Assembly: GCA_004561445.1 (NCBI GenBank)
Contig: SFVX01000001.1
Coordinates: forward strand, 496,001 to 560,000
From: a bacterium
GTDB lineage: Bacteria > Patescibacteriota > Saccharimonadia > Saccharimonadales > Saccharimonadaceae
DNA: 64,000 nt
Direction: 5' to 3'
Shown here: positions 8,522 to 15,792 of the stretch, in pieces
How positions within the stretch are numbered: position 1 is the stretch's first letter
How the letters are laid out: every line of letters begins with the position of its first letter
The notes under the pieces: model-generated
What the model saw: the letters and a program-made list of their open reading frames with translations, nothing else
What the model was told of the DNA's origin: nothing
The model's database searches: none
Program-made: the position numbers and the translations under genes

Positions 8522-8527
8522 ATTATA
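8522..8527 (-). promoter_or_regulatory. -10 box of priA, leaderless type
   Basis: TATAAT on the minus strand with seven bases (AAAGGAT) before the ATG at 8514. The spacer resembles a ribosome-binding site but would be largely untranscribed if initiation is at the usual distance. Confidence 0.55.
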
Positions 8528-8582
8528 TCTGTTTTTAAAGATTTGAGAAAAAAGAAATAAGGGAAAAATGCGTCAAAACTTT

Positions 8583-8599
8583 GTTGTAAAAAATACAGT
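8583..8599 (+). repeat. Degenerate copy of the 17-bp palindrome
   Basis: GTTGTAAAAAATACAGT, differing from the priA copy only in the last two bases. This is the only intergenic copy seen. It lies between the divergent priA and winged-helix genes, just upstream of the latter's probable -10 region. Confidence 0.45.
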
Positions 8600-8632
8600 T
8601 TTAAAATAAAATGAGAATACGTAAGGAGGTTA

Positions 8633-8935
8633 ATGTTAGACGTATTTGTGACGAGCCGAGTTCGTCGAAAAATTATCGTGGTATTCGCAAAATATCCAGA
8701 TTTCAAGACGCACGTGCGTGGTTTGTCTAAGTTGATTAAAGAGGATCCGGGCAATGTCCAGCGTGAGCTTCGCCGTCTAACAAAAGGTGGTTTTTTAACT
8801 TCCATGAAAAAGGGAAATACTAGTTACTATGCAACTAATAAACAATTCCCAATCTTGAAAGAGCTTCAGAGTATAGTAATTAAGAGCCAGCAGGCAGAGA
8901 GCGCCAGTAGGCCAACCAATAAAACAATCGGATGA
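8633..8935 (+). CDS. Winged-helix DNA-binding protein
   Basis: 100 residues. The segment from about 5 to 80 reads as a winged helix: a helix pair (VRRKIIVVFAKYPDF, then VRGLSKLIKEDPGN), a recognition-like helix (VQRELRRLTKGGF) and a wing (TSMKKGNTSYYAT). This is similar to ArsR/PadR-like single-domain regulators. There is no ligand-binding domain, and one could look for dimerisation through the C-terminal helix. AAGGAGG precedes the ATG. Its stop overlaps the recJ start in ATGA, so the two are translationally coupled. Target genes cannot be read from the sequence. Confidence 0.75.
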   Translation: MLDVFVTSRVRRKIIVVFAKYPDFKTHVRGLSKLIKEDPGNVQRELRRLTKGGFLTSMKKGNTSYYATNKQFPILKELQSIVIKSQQAESASRPTNKTIG

Positions 8936-10542
8936 CCAAGATTTTTGAGCAGCTCCTGAAGCAGCGTGGGCTGGATGAAGATTTTTTGCATCCAAATTAT
9001 GATGAGCTTTTTGACCCGTTTGCGATGCAGGATATGCAAAAGGCAGTGGATAGAATTGAGTTGGCGCGTGAAAAAAACGAGAAAGTGCTGATTTTTGGCG
9101 ATTATGATGCGGATGGAGTAACGGCGAGTTCGGTGATGCGAGCGGCGCTGTTGGATTTTGGCGTCTTGAAAATTGAAGTGGTTTTGCCAGACCGGTTCAA
9201 GGATGGTTTTGGGCTCAAGATGTCGGCAGTGCCAAGGATTTTAGAAAGTGACGCTGGCCTAGTCGTAACGGTGGATAATGGCTCGATGGCGAATGAGGTC
9301 TGCAATGAGCTTAAGAAACATGGTATAGACGTGATTGTGACGGATCATCATGAGATTCCGGTTGTACCCGATAAGGCAGTAGCTACGATAAATCCAAACC
9401 GAGTAGATGAGAAGTGCGGCAAAGGCCTGGCGGGAGTTGGTGTAGCTTTCCAGGTAGCGAGAGCGTTAAATATGCGCAAAAATGGCGGCAAATGTGATGG
9501 GCGAGAAAAATGGTTGCTTGATCTTGTAACGATAGGCACAATTTGTGATTTGATGCCACTAATTGGCGTAAACAGAACGTTGACGTATTGGGGGATGACG
9601 GTGCTTAAGAAGACGCGACGGGCGGGAATTCGAGAGCTAGCGAAACTCGCAAAGGGGAATCTCGAACATGCAAATTCGCAAACGATAGGTTTTCAGTTGG
9701 GTCCGCGCATCAATGCGGCGGGGAGGCTTGAAAGTGCAAATTTGGCCTATGATCTTTTGAATGCTGAGACGAGAGCGCGAGCTTTTGCGCTGGCTGGCGA
9801 GTTGGACGAGCTGAACAAAAAACGCAAAAAGATGCAAGAGGCAATCGTGGCGGAGGCACGCGAGCGTATCTCAGATGACGACTTCGTGAATGTAGTTTGC
9901 GGCGATTGGCATGAAGGCGTGGTGGGGATTGCGGCTGGACACTTGGTAGAAGAGTTTAAAAGACCAGCAATCGTATTGGCGCGACTAGAAGACGGGACAC
10001 TGAAGGGAAGTGGGCGTAGTTTTGGCGAGTTTTCGCTAGGCGAAGCGCTACGAGTTTGCGATGATTTGCTGCTTACAGGTGGTGGTCATGCGGCGGCGTG
10101 TGGGCTTAGTCTTGAGGTCAGTAATTTTGATGCTTTTAAAAAGCGAATTAATGAGTATTACGCGAGTCTGGGACTTAAAAATCAGGAGAAATTTTTGCGC
10201 GCAAAGTCAGATATTATTTTGAAAGACTTGAAAGATGTAAATTGCGAGCTTTATGATGAGGTTCAACTTCTGGAGCCGTTTGGCGAGGGAAATACGGAGC
10301 CGATTTTTGAATTAAGAGCAAAGATTAAGTCTCGAAAAATATTAAAAGAAAAACATTTGTCTTTAAGTATAGTCGATAAAGATGGTAAGGAATTGAGATT
10401 AATGGCATTTTATGTACCAAAAGAGTGGCTAGAAGTGCCGGCCGGAGTATATGCGACGGTGCAATTTACGCTAAGCCTGAATGAATGGGGTGGAAGAAAA
10501 AACGTTGAAGGGCAAATTATAAGTATAAATCTTGATAAATAG
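8932..10542 (+). CDS. recJ: Single-strand DNA exonuclease RecJ
   Basis: 536-residue DHH phosphoesterase, a 5'-3' ssDNA exonuclease of recombination and mismatch repair. Motifs: GDYDADGVT (56-64), VDNG (114-117), DHH (138-140), GPRINAAGRL, and the DHHA1 signature GGGHAAACG. A C-terminal OB-fold follows (from about 430). Its start overlaps the winged-helix gene by 4 bp. With priA next door, xseAB, recO, mutM and uvrC, the window is rich in DNA repair functions. Confidence 0.94.
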   Translation: MTKIFEQLLKQRGLDEDFLHPNYDELFDPFAMQDMQKAVDRIELAREKNEKVLIFGDYDADGVTASSVMRAALLDFGVLKIEVVLPDRFKDGFGLKMSAVPRILESDAGLVVTVDNGSMANEVCNELKKHGIDVIVTDHHEIPVVPDKAVATINPNRVDEKCGKGLAGVGVAFQVARALNMRKNGGKCDGREKWLLDLVTIGTICDLMPLIGVNRTLTYWGMTVLKKTRRAGIRELAKLAKGNLEHANSQTIGFQLGPRINAAGRLESANLAYDLLNAETRARAFALAGELDELNKKRKKMQEAIVAEARERISDDDFVNVVCGDWHEGVVGIAAGHLVEEFKRPAIVLARLEDGTLKGSGRSFGEFSLGEALRVCDDLLLTGGGHAAACGLSLEVSNFDAFKKRINEYYASLGLKNQEKFLRAKSDIILKDLKDVNCELYDEVQLLEPFGEGNTEPIFELRAKIKSRKILKEKHLSLSIVDKDGKELRLMAFYVPKEWLEVPAGVYATVQFTLSLNEWGGRKNVEGQIISINLDK

Positions 10543-10554
10543 CGTCAGATATGC

Positions 10555-10560
10555 TAAAAT
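10555..10560 (+). promoter_or_regulatory. -10 box of rpsU
   Basis: GATATGCTAAAAT, with TAAAAT at 10555-10560, ends 9 nt before the rpsU ATG. At most a leader of two or three bases is expected. Confidence 0.55.
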
Positions 10561-10569
10561 AGCTTCAAT

Positions 10570-10788
10570 ATGTCAATAAAAGTAACCAGAAAAGATCAGA
10601 ACGAAGCTAACGAGAACATTATTCGTCGTTTTAATCGCAAGGTTTTACAGAGTGGCGTGATGGCTACTGCAAAGGAAGGCATGCGCTTTACAAAGCCTCT
10701 TTCCAAGCGTGACCGCCGTGCAAAAGCAATTTTGCGCGAAAAGCGTAAAGCTGAGAAAACCGAGCGCATCAAGCTTGGTCTTAAATAA
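10570..10788 (+). CDS. rpsU: 30S ribosomal protein S21
   Basis: 72 residues, strongly basic. SIKVTRKDQNEANENIIRRF and the downstream RDRRAKAILREKRK helix are the bS21 pattern; the protein sits near the anti-Shine-Dalgarno region of the 30S subunit. The gene stands alone between a -10 box 9 nt before its ATG and a terminator directly after its stop. It thus appears to be made from a nearly leaderless mRNA. Confidence 0.9.
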   Translation: MSIKVTRKDQNEANENIIRRFNRKVLQSGVMATAKEGMRFTKPLSKRDRRAKAILREKRKAEKTERIKLGLK

Positions 10789-10789
10789 G

Positions 10790-10820
10790 AATACCCCCCT
10801 AATACCGTGGGGTATTTTTA
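10790..10820 (+). terminator. Intrinsic terminator after rpsU
   Basis: AATACCCC (10790-10797) pairs with GGGGTATT (10809-10816), followed by T residues. Confidence 0.8.
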
Positions 10821-10846
10821 ATGCAAAAAACTAAAAAGGAGCAAAA

Positions 10847-11410
10847 ATGATAATTTTATTCGGTGCAGCCGGTAGCGGAAAGAGTCTGCAGGGGCAGAAA
10901 TTGGCCGAAAAGTATGGCTGGCGTTGGATGTCAGTGGGACAGTTGTTGCGCGATTGCAAGGATCCAGAACTTGAAAAAACAATGCTAAAAGGTGAGCTCG
11001 TAAGTGATGAGTTTGTAGTAAATATGATGCATCGCGAAATGATGGCAAGTCTTGAAAAAAGACAATTTTGCATTTTAGATGGATATCCACGCGATGAGTG
11101 GCAGGCGCAGTGGCTTGCGGATAAAGGAGACATCCAGCATATTGATGGTGCGATTATTTTGCGCGTGCCACATGATGAACTATGGCGACGCTTAGAAGCG
11201 CGCGGTCGTGCTGATGATGTGAAAGAGTCGATTGAGAAACGTTGGGCATTATTTGAAGCGACGATAGATAATATGATTACGATTTTGCGCAAAGGTGGGT
11301 TGAAAATTGCCGAGGTTGATGGATTGGGTGAAATTGATACAATTACAGAAAGAATTGAAACTGTACTAAAGGAGTGGCAGGTTTTGCCAGAGGAGAAAAA
11401 TAATGGATAA
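10847..11410 (+). CDS. adk: Adenylate kinase-like nucleoside monophosphate kinase
   Basis: 187 residues. P-loop GAAGSGKS (6-13), the substrate segment DGYPRDEWQAQWL, and the arginine-rich RLEARGRADD followed by a helix with further Arg residues match adenylate/UMP-CMP kinases (NMP + ATP to NDP + ADP). The zinc or long LID insertion is absent, giving a short-type enzyme. AAAAAGGAG precedes the ATG. The 3' end overlaps map by 8 bp; adk-map is a classical bacterial pair, often at the end of the ribosomal spc operon, which is not present here. The exact nucleotide specificity is not readable. Confidence 0.85.
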   Translation: MIILFGAAGSGKSLQGQKLAEKYGWRWMSVGQLLRDCKDPELEKTMLKGELVSDEFVVNMMHREMMASLEKRQFCILDGYPRDEWQAQWLADKGDIQHIDGAIILRVPHDELWRRLEARGRADDVKESIEKRWALFEATIDNMITILRKGGLKIAEVDGLGEIDTITERIETVLKEWQVLPEEKNNG

Positions 11411-12146
11411 ACGAAAAGTCGAGGCGATGCGTGAAGGTGGGAAAATTATGGCACAGATTTTCTCAGAATTGCGCGATTATACGCAAGCAGGACTAACAGG
11501 GAAAGAAATTGACGCTTGGGTGGCGAAAAAAATCGTGGATTATGGGGCGGGCGTGGCTTATTATGAGCCAGAAGTAGATTTTCCAGGTTCGATTTGCATT
11601 TCCGTGAATGATGAGCTAATTCATGGTATTCCAAAGGATATCGTGTTAGAGGAAGGCGATAAAGTGAGCTACGATCTCGTGATTAAGTATATGGGATACT
11701 ATGTCGATTCGGCCTTCACGATGATTATTGGCAAGCCAACAGCAGCACAGAAGCATCTACTTAATATTACGGAATCTTCGCTGTATGAAGGAATTGCGCA
11801 AGTAAAACCGGGCGCAAAAATTGGTGATATTGGCGCCGCTGTGCAGAAAGTGCTAGAAAAAGGTAAACTTGGCGTAATTAAGAATTATGTCGGACACGGA
11901 ATCGGTAAAAGCATGCATATGGAGCCAGAAGTGCCAAATTATGGGCGTAAAGGACATGGTTATACTTTGCAGGTAGGGGATACGATTTGTATTGAGCCGA
12001 TGTCGTCGCTTGGCAAACCAGATACGGTTGTAGTAGAAGGTGATGATGGTTGGACGGTATGCTTAAAAGATGGATCGCTGGGTGCACATTTTGAACATAC
12101 GGTGCTCGTGACGGAAGACGGTTACGAGATTTTGACGCAAGCATAA
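11403..12146 (+). CDS. map: Methionine aminopeptidase, type I
   Basis: 247 residues. It removes the initiator Met after deformylation. The five metal ligands of the family are in place: D91, D102, H165 (in GHGIGKSMHMEP), E198 (CIEPM) and E231 (FEHTVLV). There is no N-terminal zinc-finger or SH3 extension, so it is type Ia. The start overlaps the adk end by 8 bp. It completes the deformylase and aminopeptidase route begun by fmt and def in this window. Confidence 0.95.
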   Translation: MDKRKVEAMREGGKIMAQIFSELRDYTQAGLTGKEIDAWVAKKIVDYGAGVAYYEPEVDFPGSICISVNDELIHGIPKDIVLEEGDKVSYDLVIKYMGYYVDSAFTMIIGKPTAAQKHLLNITESSLYEGIAQVKPGAKIGDIGAAVQKVLEKGKLGVIKNYVGHGIGKSMHMEPEVPNYGRKGHGYTLQVGDTICIEPMSSLGKPDTVVVEGDDGWTVCLKDGSLGAHFEHTVLVTEDGYEILTQA

Positions 12147-12158
12147 GCGGTCATATGC

Positions 12159-12164
12159 TACAAT
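12159..12164 (+). promoter_or_regulatory. -10 box of ftsA, leaderless type
   Basis: CATATGCTACAAT, with TACAAT at 12159-12164, ends 6 nt before the ftsA ATG at 12171. Confidence 0.6.
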
Positions 12165-12170
12165 AGTAGT

Positions 12171-13394
12171 ATGGAAGAATCATCTCGATTTGCTGTAGGA
12201 ATTGATATTGGCACCAGAAACATCCACGCTGTACTTGGGAGTGTGGGGCGCGATGGTAAGATAACGGCGGTAGGATATGCTGAAACGCCGTCTGCTGGCA
12301 TGCGTCGAGGTACGGTTGTTGACATGAATGCAGTAGCGAGTGCCGTAGATGAATGCTTGTATGAAGTCGAGAAAATGAGTGGCAAGCAGGTTGAGCATGG
12401 CTCCGTGAGTATTAACGGCACAAATATCGTCAGTACGAAGACTGATGGCATGGTGACAATTATGCCAAATCAGAGCGTTGACGAAGATTGTATTAATCGT
12501 CTGCAAGATGTAGCAGTAGCGGGGAAGTTGCCGAATAACCGACAAGTATTAGATCTTCATCCATATGAATATATTATCGATGGACAGCGTGGGATTCGTG
12601 ATCCATTTGAGATGAGTGGTTCGCGCATTGAAATACGTGCGAACGTCGTATCGACAATAAAGCCCGAATATGAAAATCTAGGCAAGGCTTTGAATGGCAA
12701 AAATGCTTTTGATTGTGCGAGTGTCGTGCCGTCAGTAATTGCAGCAGCAGAAGCTGTGCTAAGTAGCCAGCAGATGGAAAACGGTATAGGTGTAGTAGAT
12801 CTTGGCGACTCTACGACAAGCGTTGCGATTTATGACGCTGGTGAGTTGCAATTTGTGGGCGTAGTGCCGATTGGTAGTAATGATATTACGAAAGATCTTG
12901 CGATGATTTTGAAAACCGTGCCAGAGGTGGCGGAAGAAGTAAAATTACGCTTTGCGTCAGCGAATTTTGAGAAGATTGATAAGGATTTTACGATTAAGCG
13001 TGACCGTATGGAGTATACTTTTAATCGCATGACGGTTGATGAAGTAGTTGAGGCGCGTCTTGAAGAGATTTTTGATGGCGTTTGTGGCCTACTAAAGAAG
13101 GCTGGATATGCAAAACGCTTGCCGGAAGGCGTAATGTTGACTGGTGGTGGTGCGAATATGCGTGGAATTGATGCCTATGCGCGTGAACGAGTTGAACTTG
13201 CAGTACGCATTGGCAGGCCCGGAATGACGCTTGCGACAGAGGTAAAAGAAATTTCGAAACCAGAGTTTGCTACCGCAATAGGACTGATGATGATAGATGC
13301 TAATGCGGGGCAAGGTGATATTCGAATGTCGCCAGTAAAAAAGAAGAAGAGTGGCGGTGGTGGACTTTTGAAGTGGCTAAAAATGTTTAAATAG
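12171..13394 (+). CDS. ftsA: Cell division protein FtsA
   Basis: 407 residues, actin-like ATPase that tethers FtsZ to the membrane. Visible features are the phosphate-1 motif GIDIGTRN (10-17), an SHS2 1C domain (about 85-165), the phosphate-2 region VVDLGDSTTSVAIY, the adenosine motif LTGGGANMRG, and the C-terminal amphipathic membrane-targeting helix LLKWLKMFK after a Gly-rich linker. ftsZ follows 74 bp downstream with its own likely -10. No FtsQ or mur genes adjoin, so the dcw cluster is reduced to ftsAZ here. Confidence 0.95.
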   Translation: MEESSRFAVGIDIGTRNIHAVLGSVGRDGKITAVGYAETPSAGMRRGTVVDMNAVASAVDECLYEVEKMSGKQVEHGSVSINGTNIVSTKTDGMVTIMPNQSVDEDCINRLQDVAVAGKLPNNRQVLDLHPYEYIIDGQRGIRDPFEMSGSRIEIRANVVSTIKPEYENLGKALNGKNAFDCASVVPSVIAAAEAVLSSQQMENGIGVVDLGDSTTSVAIYDAGELQFVGVVPIGSNDITKDLAMILKTVPEVAEEVKLRFASANFEKIDKDFTIKRDRMEYTFNRMTVDEVVEARLEEIFDGVCGLLKKAGYAKRLPEGVMLTGGGANMRGIDAYARERVELAVRIGRPGMTLATEVKEISKPEFATAIGLMMIDANAGQGDIRMSPVKKKKSGGGGLLKWLKMFK

Positions 13395-13430
13395 AGACAA
13401 AACTAGTCAATCCGTATTTTGATGTGTTAA

Positions 13431-13436
13431 TATTAT
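13431..13436 (+). promoter_or_regulatory. Possible -10 box of ftsZ
   Basis: TATTAT in the ftsA-ftsZ gap, 32 nt before the ftsZ ATG and upstream of its GTGAGGAG site. It would allow ftsZ to be expressed independently of ftsA. Confidence 0.35.
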
Positions 13437-13468
13437 AGATAAGATTAGAAAAAGTGAGGAGTTAATAC

Positions 13469-14692
13469 ATGCCTGAAGTCAAACCTGGAGAAATTGAAAG
13501 CACGGCCAGTATTAAAGTTATTGGCGTTGGTGGTGCTGGTGGATCAGCCTTAAACCGTATGCGTGATGCTGGTTTGGCGGGAGTTGAGTTCATTGCAATG
13601 AATACTGATGCGCAGGCATTGCACAACTCAAAAGCAGATGTAAAAGTCCACCTTGGTCACGAGACGACGAATGGCCTTGGTGCGGGTGCAGACCCAACTG
13701 TAGGTGAAAAAGCAGCAGATGAAAGCCGCGATGAAATTAAAAATGCGCTAACTGGCGCCGATATGGCTTTTGTAACTTTGGGTGCTGGTGGTGGTACCGG
13801 TTCTGGTGCTGGCTATATCGTGGCAGAAGAAGCACGCAAGCAGGGCATCTTGACTGTAGGCGTCGTAACGAAACCGTTTACCTTTGAAGGTATGAAGCGC
13901 AAACAGAACTCTGATTGGGCAATTGAACGCTTGGCGCGTAATGTCGATGCACTGATTACGATTCCAAACGATAGACTTTTGCAGGCAATTAACCCAAATA
14001 CGCCACTCAATAAGGCTTTCGAGATTGCGGATGACGTGCTTCATCAGGGCGTTCAGGGTATCTCAGATCTTATTACTGAACATTCTTTGATTAACTTGGA
14101 CTTTGCTGATGTGAAGGCAATTATGAAAGATGCCGGTTCGGCTTTGATGGGTATCGGTCGTGCCTCTGGCGAGAATCGCGCAGCTGTGGCTGCACAGCAG
14201 GCGATTGAATCGCCTTTGATTGAGGTGTCGATTGATGGTGCGCGTGGTGTCTTATTCTCGGTTGCTGGTGGCTACGATGTGACCATGAATGAGATGCAAG
14301 AGGCGGCCGAGGTAATTACGGCGAGCGTCAGCCCAGATGCGAATATTATTTGGGGTGCCAGCATTCGTCCAGAACTCGAGGACGAGGTGGTCGTAACGGT
14401 GGTTGCAACGGGCTTCGACTCGGAATATTATCGCGATGATCCACGTGCTGCGGGTATTTTTACTGAGACTCAACCTGTAGCTGAAACTGCCGAATCAACA
14501 GTAGAGCAGCCAGTTATCGAAACTGAGAACAGCTATGGTAATGATGTTGATATTGCACCAGAAACGGCTGCAAATAGCGACTTTACGAGCACAACAAATG
14601 TAAATATGTGGGATAACATCCGTACGGATGGCGTCGCTGATGATAATGACAATGATATTCCAGCAATTCTACGTCGTCGCAAACGCAAATAG
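13469..14692 (+). CDS. ftsZ: Cell division protein FtsZ
   Basis: 407 residues, tubulin-like GTPase of the division ring. The tubulin signature GAGGGTGSGA is at 105-114 and the N-terminal nucleotide-binding loop GVGGAGG at 19-25. The T7-loop and C-terminal GTPase-activating domain run to about 315. A long acidic linker follows, ending in DIPAILRRRKRK, the conserved tail that binds FtsA and other partners. GTGAGGAG lies before the ATG. nrdR follows after 23 bp. Confidence 0.97.
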   Translation: MPEVKPGEIESTASIKVIGVGGAGGSALNRMRDAGLAGVEFIAMNTDAQALHNSKADVKVHLGHETTNGLGAGADPTVGEKAADESRDEIKNALTGADMAFVTLGAGGGTGSGAGYIVAEEARKQGILTVGVVTKPFTFEGMKRKQNSDWAIERLARNVDALITIPNDRLLQAINPNTPLNKAFEIADDVLHQGVQGISDLITEHSLINLDFADVKAIMKDAGSALMGIGRASGENRAAVAAQQAIESPLIEVSIDGARGVLFSVAGGYDVTMNEMQEAAEVITASVSPDANIIWGASIRPELEDEVVVTVVATGFDSEYYRDDPRAAGIFTETQPVAETAESTVEQPVIETENSYGNDVDIAPETAANSDFTSTTNVNMWDNIRTDGVADDNDNDIPAILRRRKRK

Positions 14693-14715
14693 AAAGATTA
14701 ATGGAAGGAGGGGGA

Positions 14716-15183
14716 ATGAGCAGTATAAAAATCGGCGAAAGCAAAGTGATAGAAAGCCGCGAATCGCAGGACGGCACGATGATCCGCCGTCGTCGCGTAT
14801 CGCTGGATGGCAAACATCGCTTTACGACCTATGAGCGTATTGAGCGCCCTGGTATGATGGTGGCGAAGCGTAGCGGTGCGCGCGAGGCTTTTGATCGCGA
14901 GAAACTGGCGAGCTCAGTACGAAATAGCGTCGGTAAATATTTTGATAGTGACCTTGATGTACAGAATGTTGTGAATAAGGTTGAAGATGCAATTTATAGT
15001 CTTGGTAAAGATGAAGTGCCGTCGAGCTTGATTGGTGAGACAATCTTAAATGTTCTGTCAGATACGAATGAGATGGCTTACGTGCGTTTTGTGAGTGTTT
15101 TTCGCGAGTTTAAGACTTTAGATGATCTAGAGCGTTCGATTGCGGAGCAACGTGCACGCATGAAGTTAAAAGAAGGGAAATAA
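14716..15183 (+). CDS. nrdR: NrdR-like repressor without zinc ligands
   Basis: 155 residues. The segment ESKVIESRESQDGTMIRRRR and RFTTYERIE match the NrdR DNA-binding domain, and 46-140 is an ATP-cone (VAKRSGAREAFDREKL). NrdR represses ribonucleotide reductase genes according to dNTP and ATP state. The protein contains no cysteine at all: the CPxC pair expected at the N-terminus and the CxxC before RFTTYE are replaced (SSIKIG and VSLDGKH). I chose 14716 because GGAGGGGGA lies directly before it; the upstream in-frame ATG at 14701 would put the ribosome-binding site inside the coding region. Confidence 0.8.
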   Translation: MSSIKIGESKVIESRESQDGTMIRRRRVSLDGKHRFTTYERIERPGMMVAKRSGAREAFDREKLASSVRNSVGKYFDSDLDVQNVVNKVEDAIYSLGKDEVPSSLIGETILNVLSDTNEMAYVRFVSVFREFKTLDDLERSIAEQRARMKLKEGK

Positions 15184-15186
15184 GAT

Positions 15187-15453
15187 ATGAGGGTGGTAGT
15201 AATCTGGCGCGATGAGTCTGAGCACGGGCGCAGCGTACGCGAATGGTTGCATGAGCTCGAGCATAGAACGGGTCGTTCGGTAGAAAGTTACAGTCCGGAT
15301 GAACCAGATGGTGAGAGTATTTGCCGATCGTATGATGTGAGAATATATCCGACAATTTTGGCATTAGGTAATGATGGGCGAGTCTTACAGGAATGGCGTG
15401 GCGAGATGCTTCCACGCATTGATGACGTAAGCTTTTATTTAATAAATGCCTAA
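15187..15453 (+). CDS. Thioredoxin-fold protein without CxxC
   Basis: 88 residues. The pattern strand (MRVVVIWRD), helix, strand (RSVESYSPDEPD), helix, then YDVRIYPTILALGNDGRVLQ with the cis-Pro of thioredoxins fits a thioredoxin fold. The redox CxxC is missing; ESEHGRSVREW occupies the place of the active-site helix. A binding rather than a disulfide role is therefore likely. It lies 3 bp after nrdR and before a terminator, so it is the last gene of the ftsZ-nrdR unit. Confidence 0.6.
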   Translation: MRVVVIWRDESEHGRSVREWLHELEHRTGRSVESYSPDEPDGESICRSYDVRIYPTILALGNDGRVLQEWRGEMLPRIDDVSFYLINA

Positions 15454-15502
15454 ATAAAAATGAACTCCGAAGACGAACTCTAAAGGGGTTCATTTTTTAT
15501 TT
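15452..15502 (+). terminator. Intrinsic terminator after the thioredoxin-like gene
   Basis: AAATAAAAATGAAC with the following bases pairs with GGGGTTCATTTTTTATTT around a long loop, with one bulge. Confidence 0.65.
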
Positions 15503-15546
15503 CCTGAATAAAAAATAAGAAATGCAAAAATAAGCTTTTTATTTTT

Positions 15547-15574
15547 TTGAATAAATGTGATATTATTGTATACA
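15547..15574 (+). promoter_or_regulatory. ileS promoter
   Basis: TTGAAT (15547-15552), a 16-bp spacer, then TATACA (15569-15574). The transcript would begin near the CAGAAAAGC that opens the T-box leader. Confidence 0.5.
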
Positions 15575-15767
15575 GAAAAGCAATTGAGCAGCCATCAACT
15601 GCGAGCTGGCGGAAGAAAAGTTTTGCTCTGTATAAACTTAGTAGAACCGCTCGTGAATCTGCGTGAAAGATAAGCAAGAGCTAATATTCTAAGGAATGCG
15701 AGGAGAATATTAGAAATTGGATGGTACCGCTCAATAAAGAGTTCCAATGAAAGTTGGAATTTTTTTA
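15572..15767 (+). promoter_or_regulatory. T-box riboswitch leader of ileS
   Basis: About 195 nt between the promoter and ileS with the T-box layout. A structured 5' part is followed by a clean stem III (CTAATATTCT 15681-15690 with AGAATATTAG 15704-15713), then the T-box sequence TGGTACCGC (15722-15730). ATTGGA (15716-15721) can pair with TCCAAT (15743-15748) as antiterminator. TTCCAA (15742-15747) pairs instead with TTGGAA (15754-15759) before a T run as terminator. Uncharged tRNA would favour the antiterminator. An ATC (Ile) triplet in a hairpin loop at 15594-15596 is a candidate specifier, but I cannot fix the stem I fold. Confidence 0.8.
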
Positions 15768-15792
15768 TGCGCAAGAAAGGAGTAAGTGGGGC

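Noticed and set aside
8515..8805. N-terminal extension of PriA by 97 residues
   Set aside because: It crosses the -10 box and the divergent winged-helix gene; family homology begins at the ATG at 8514.
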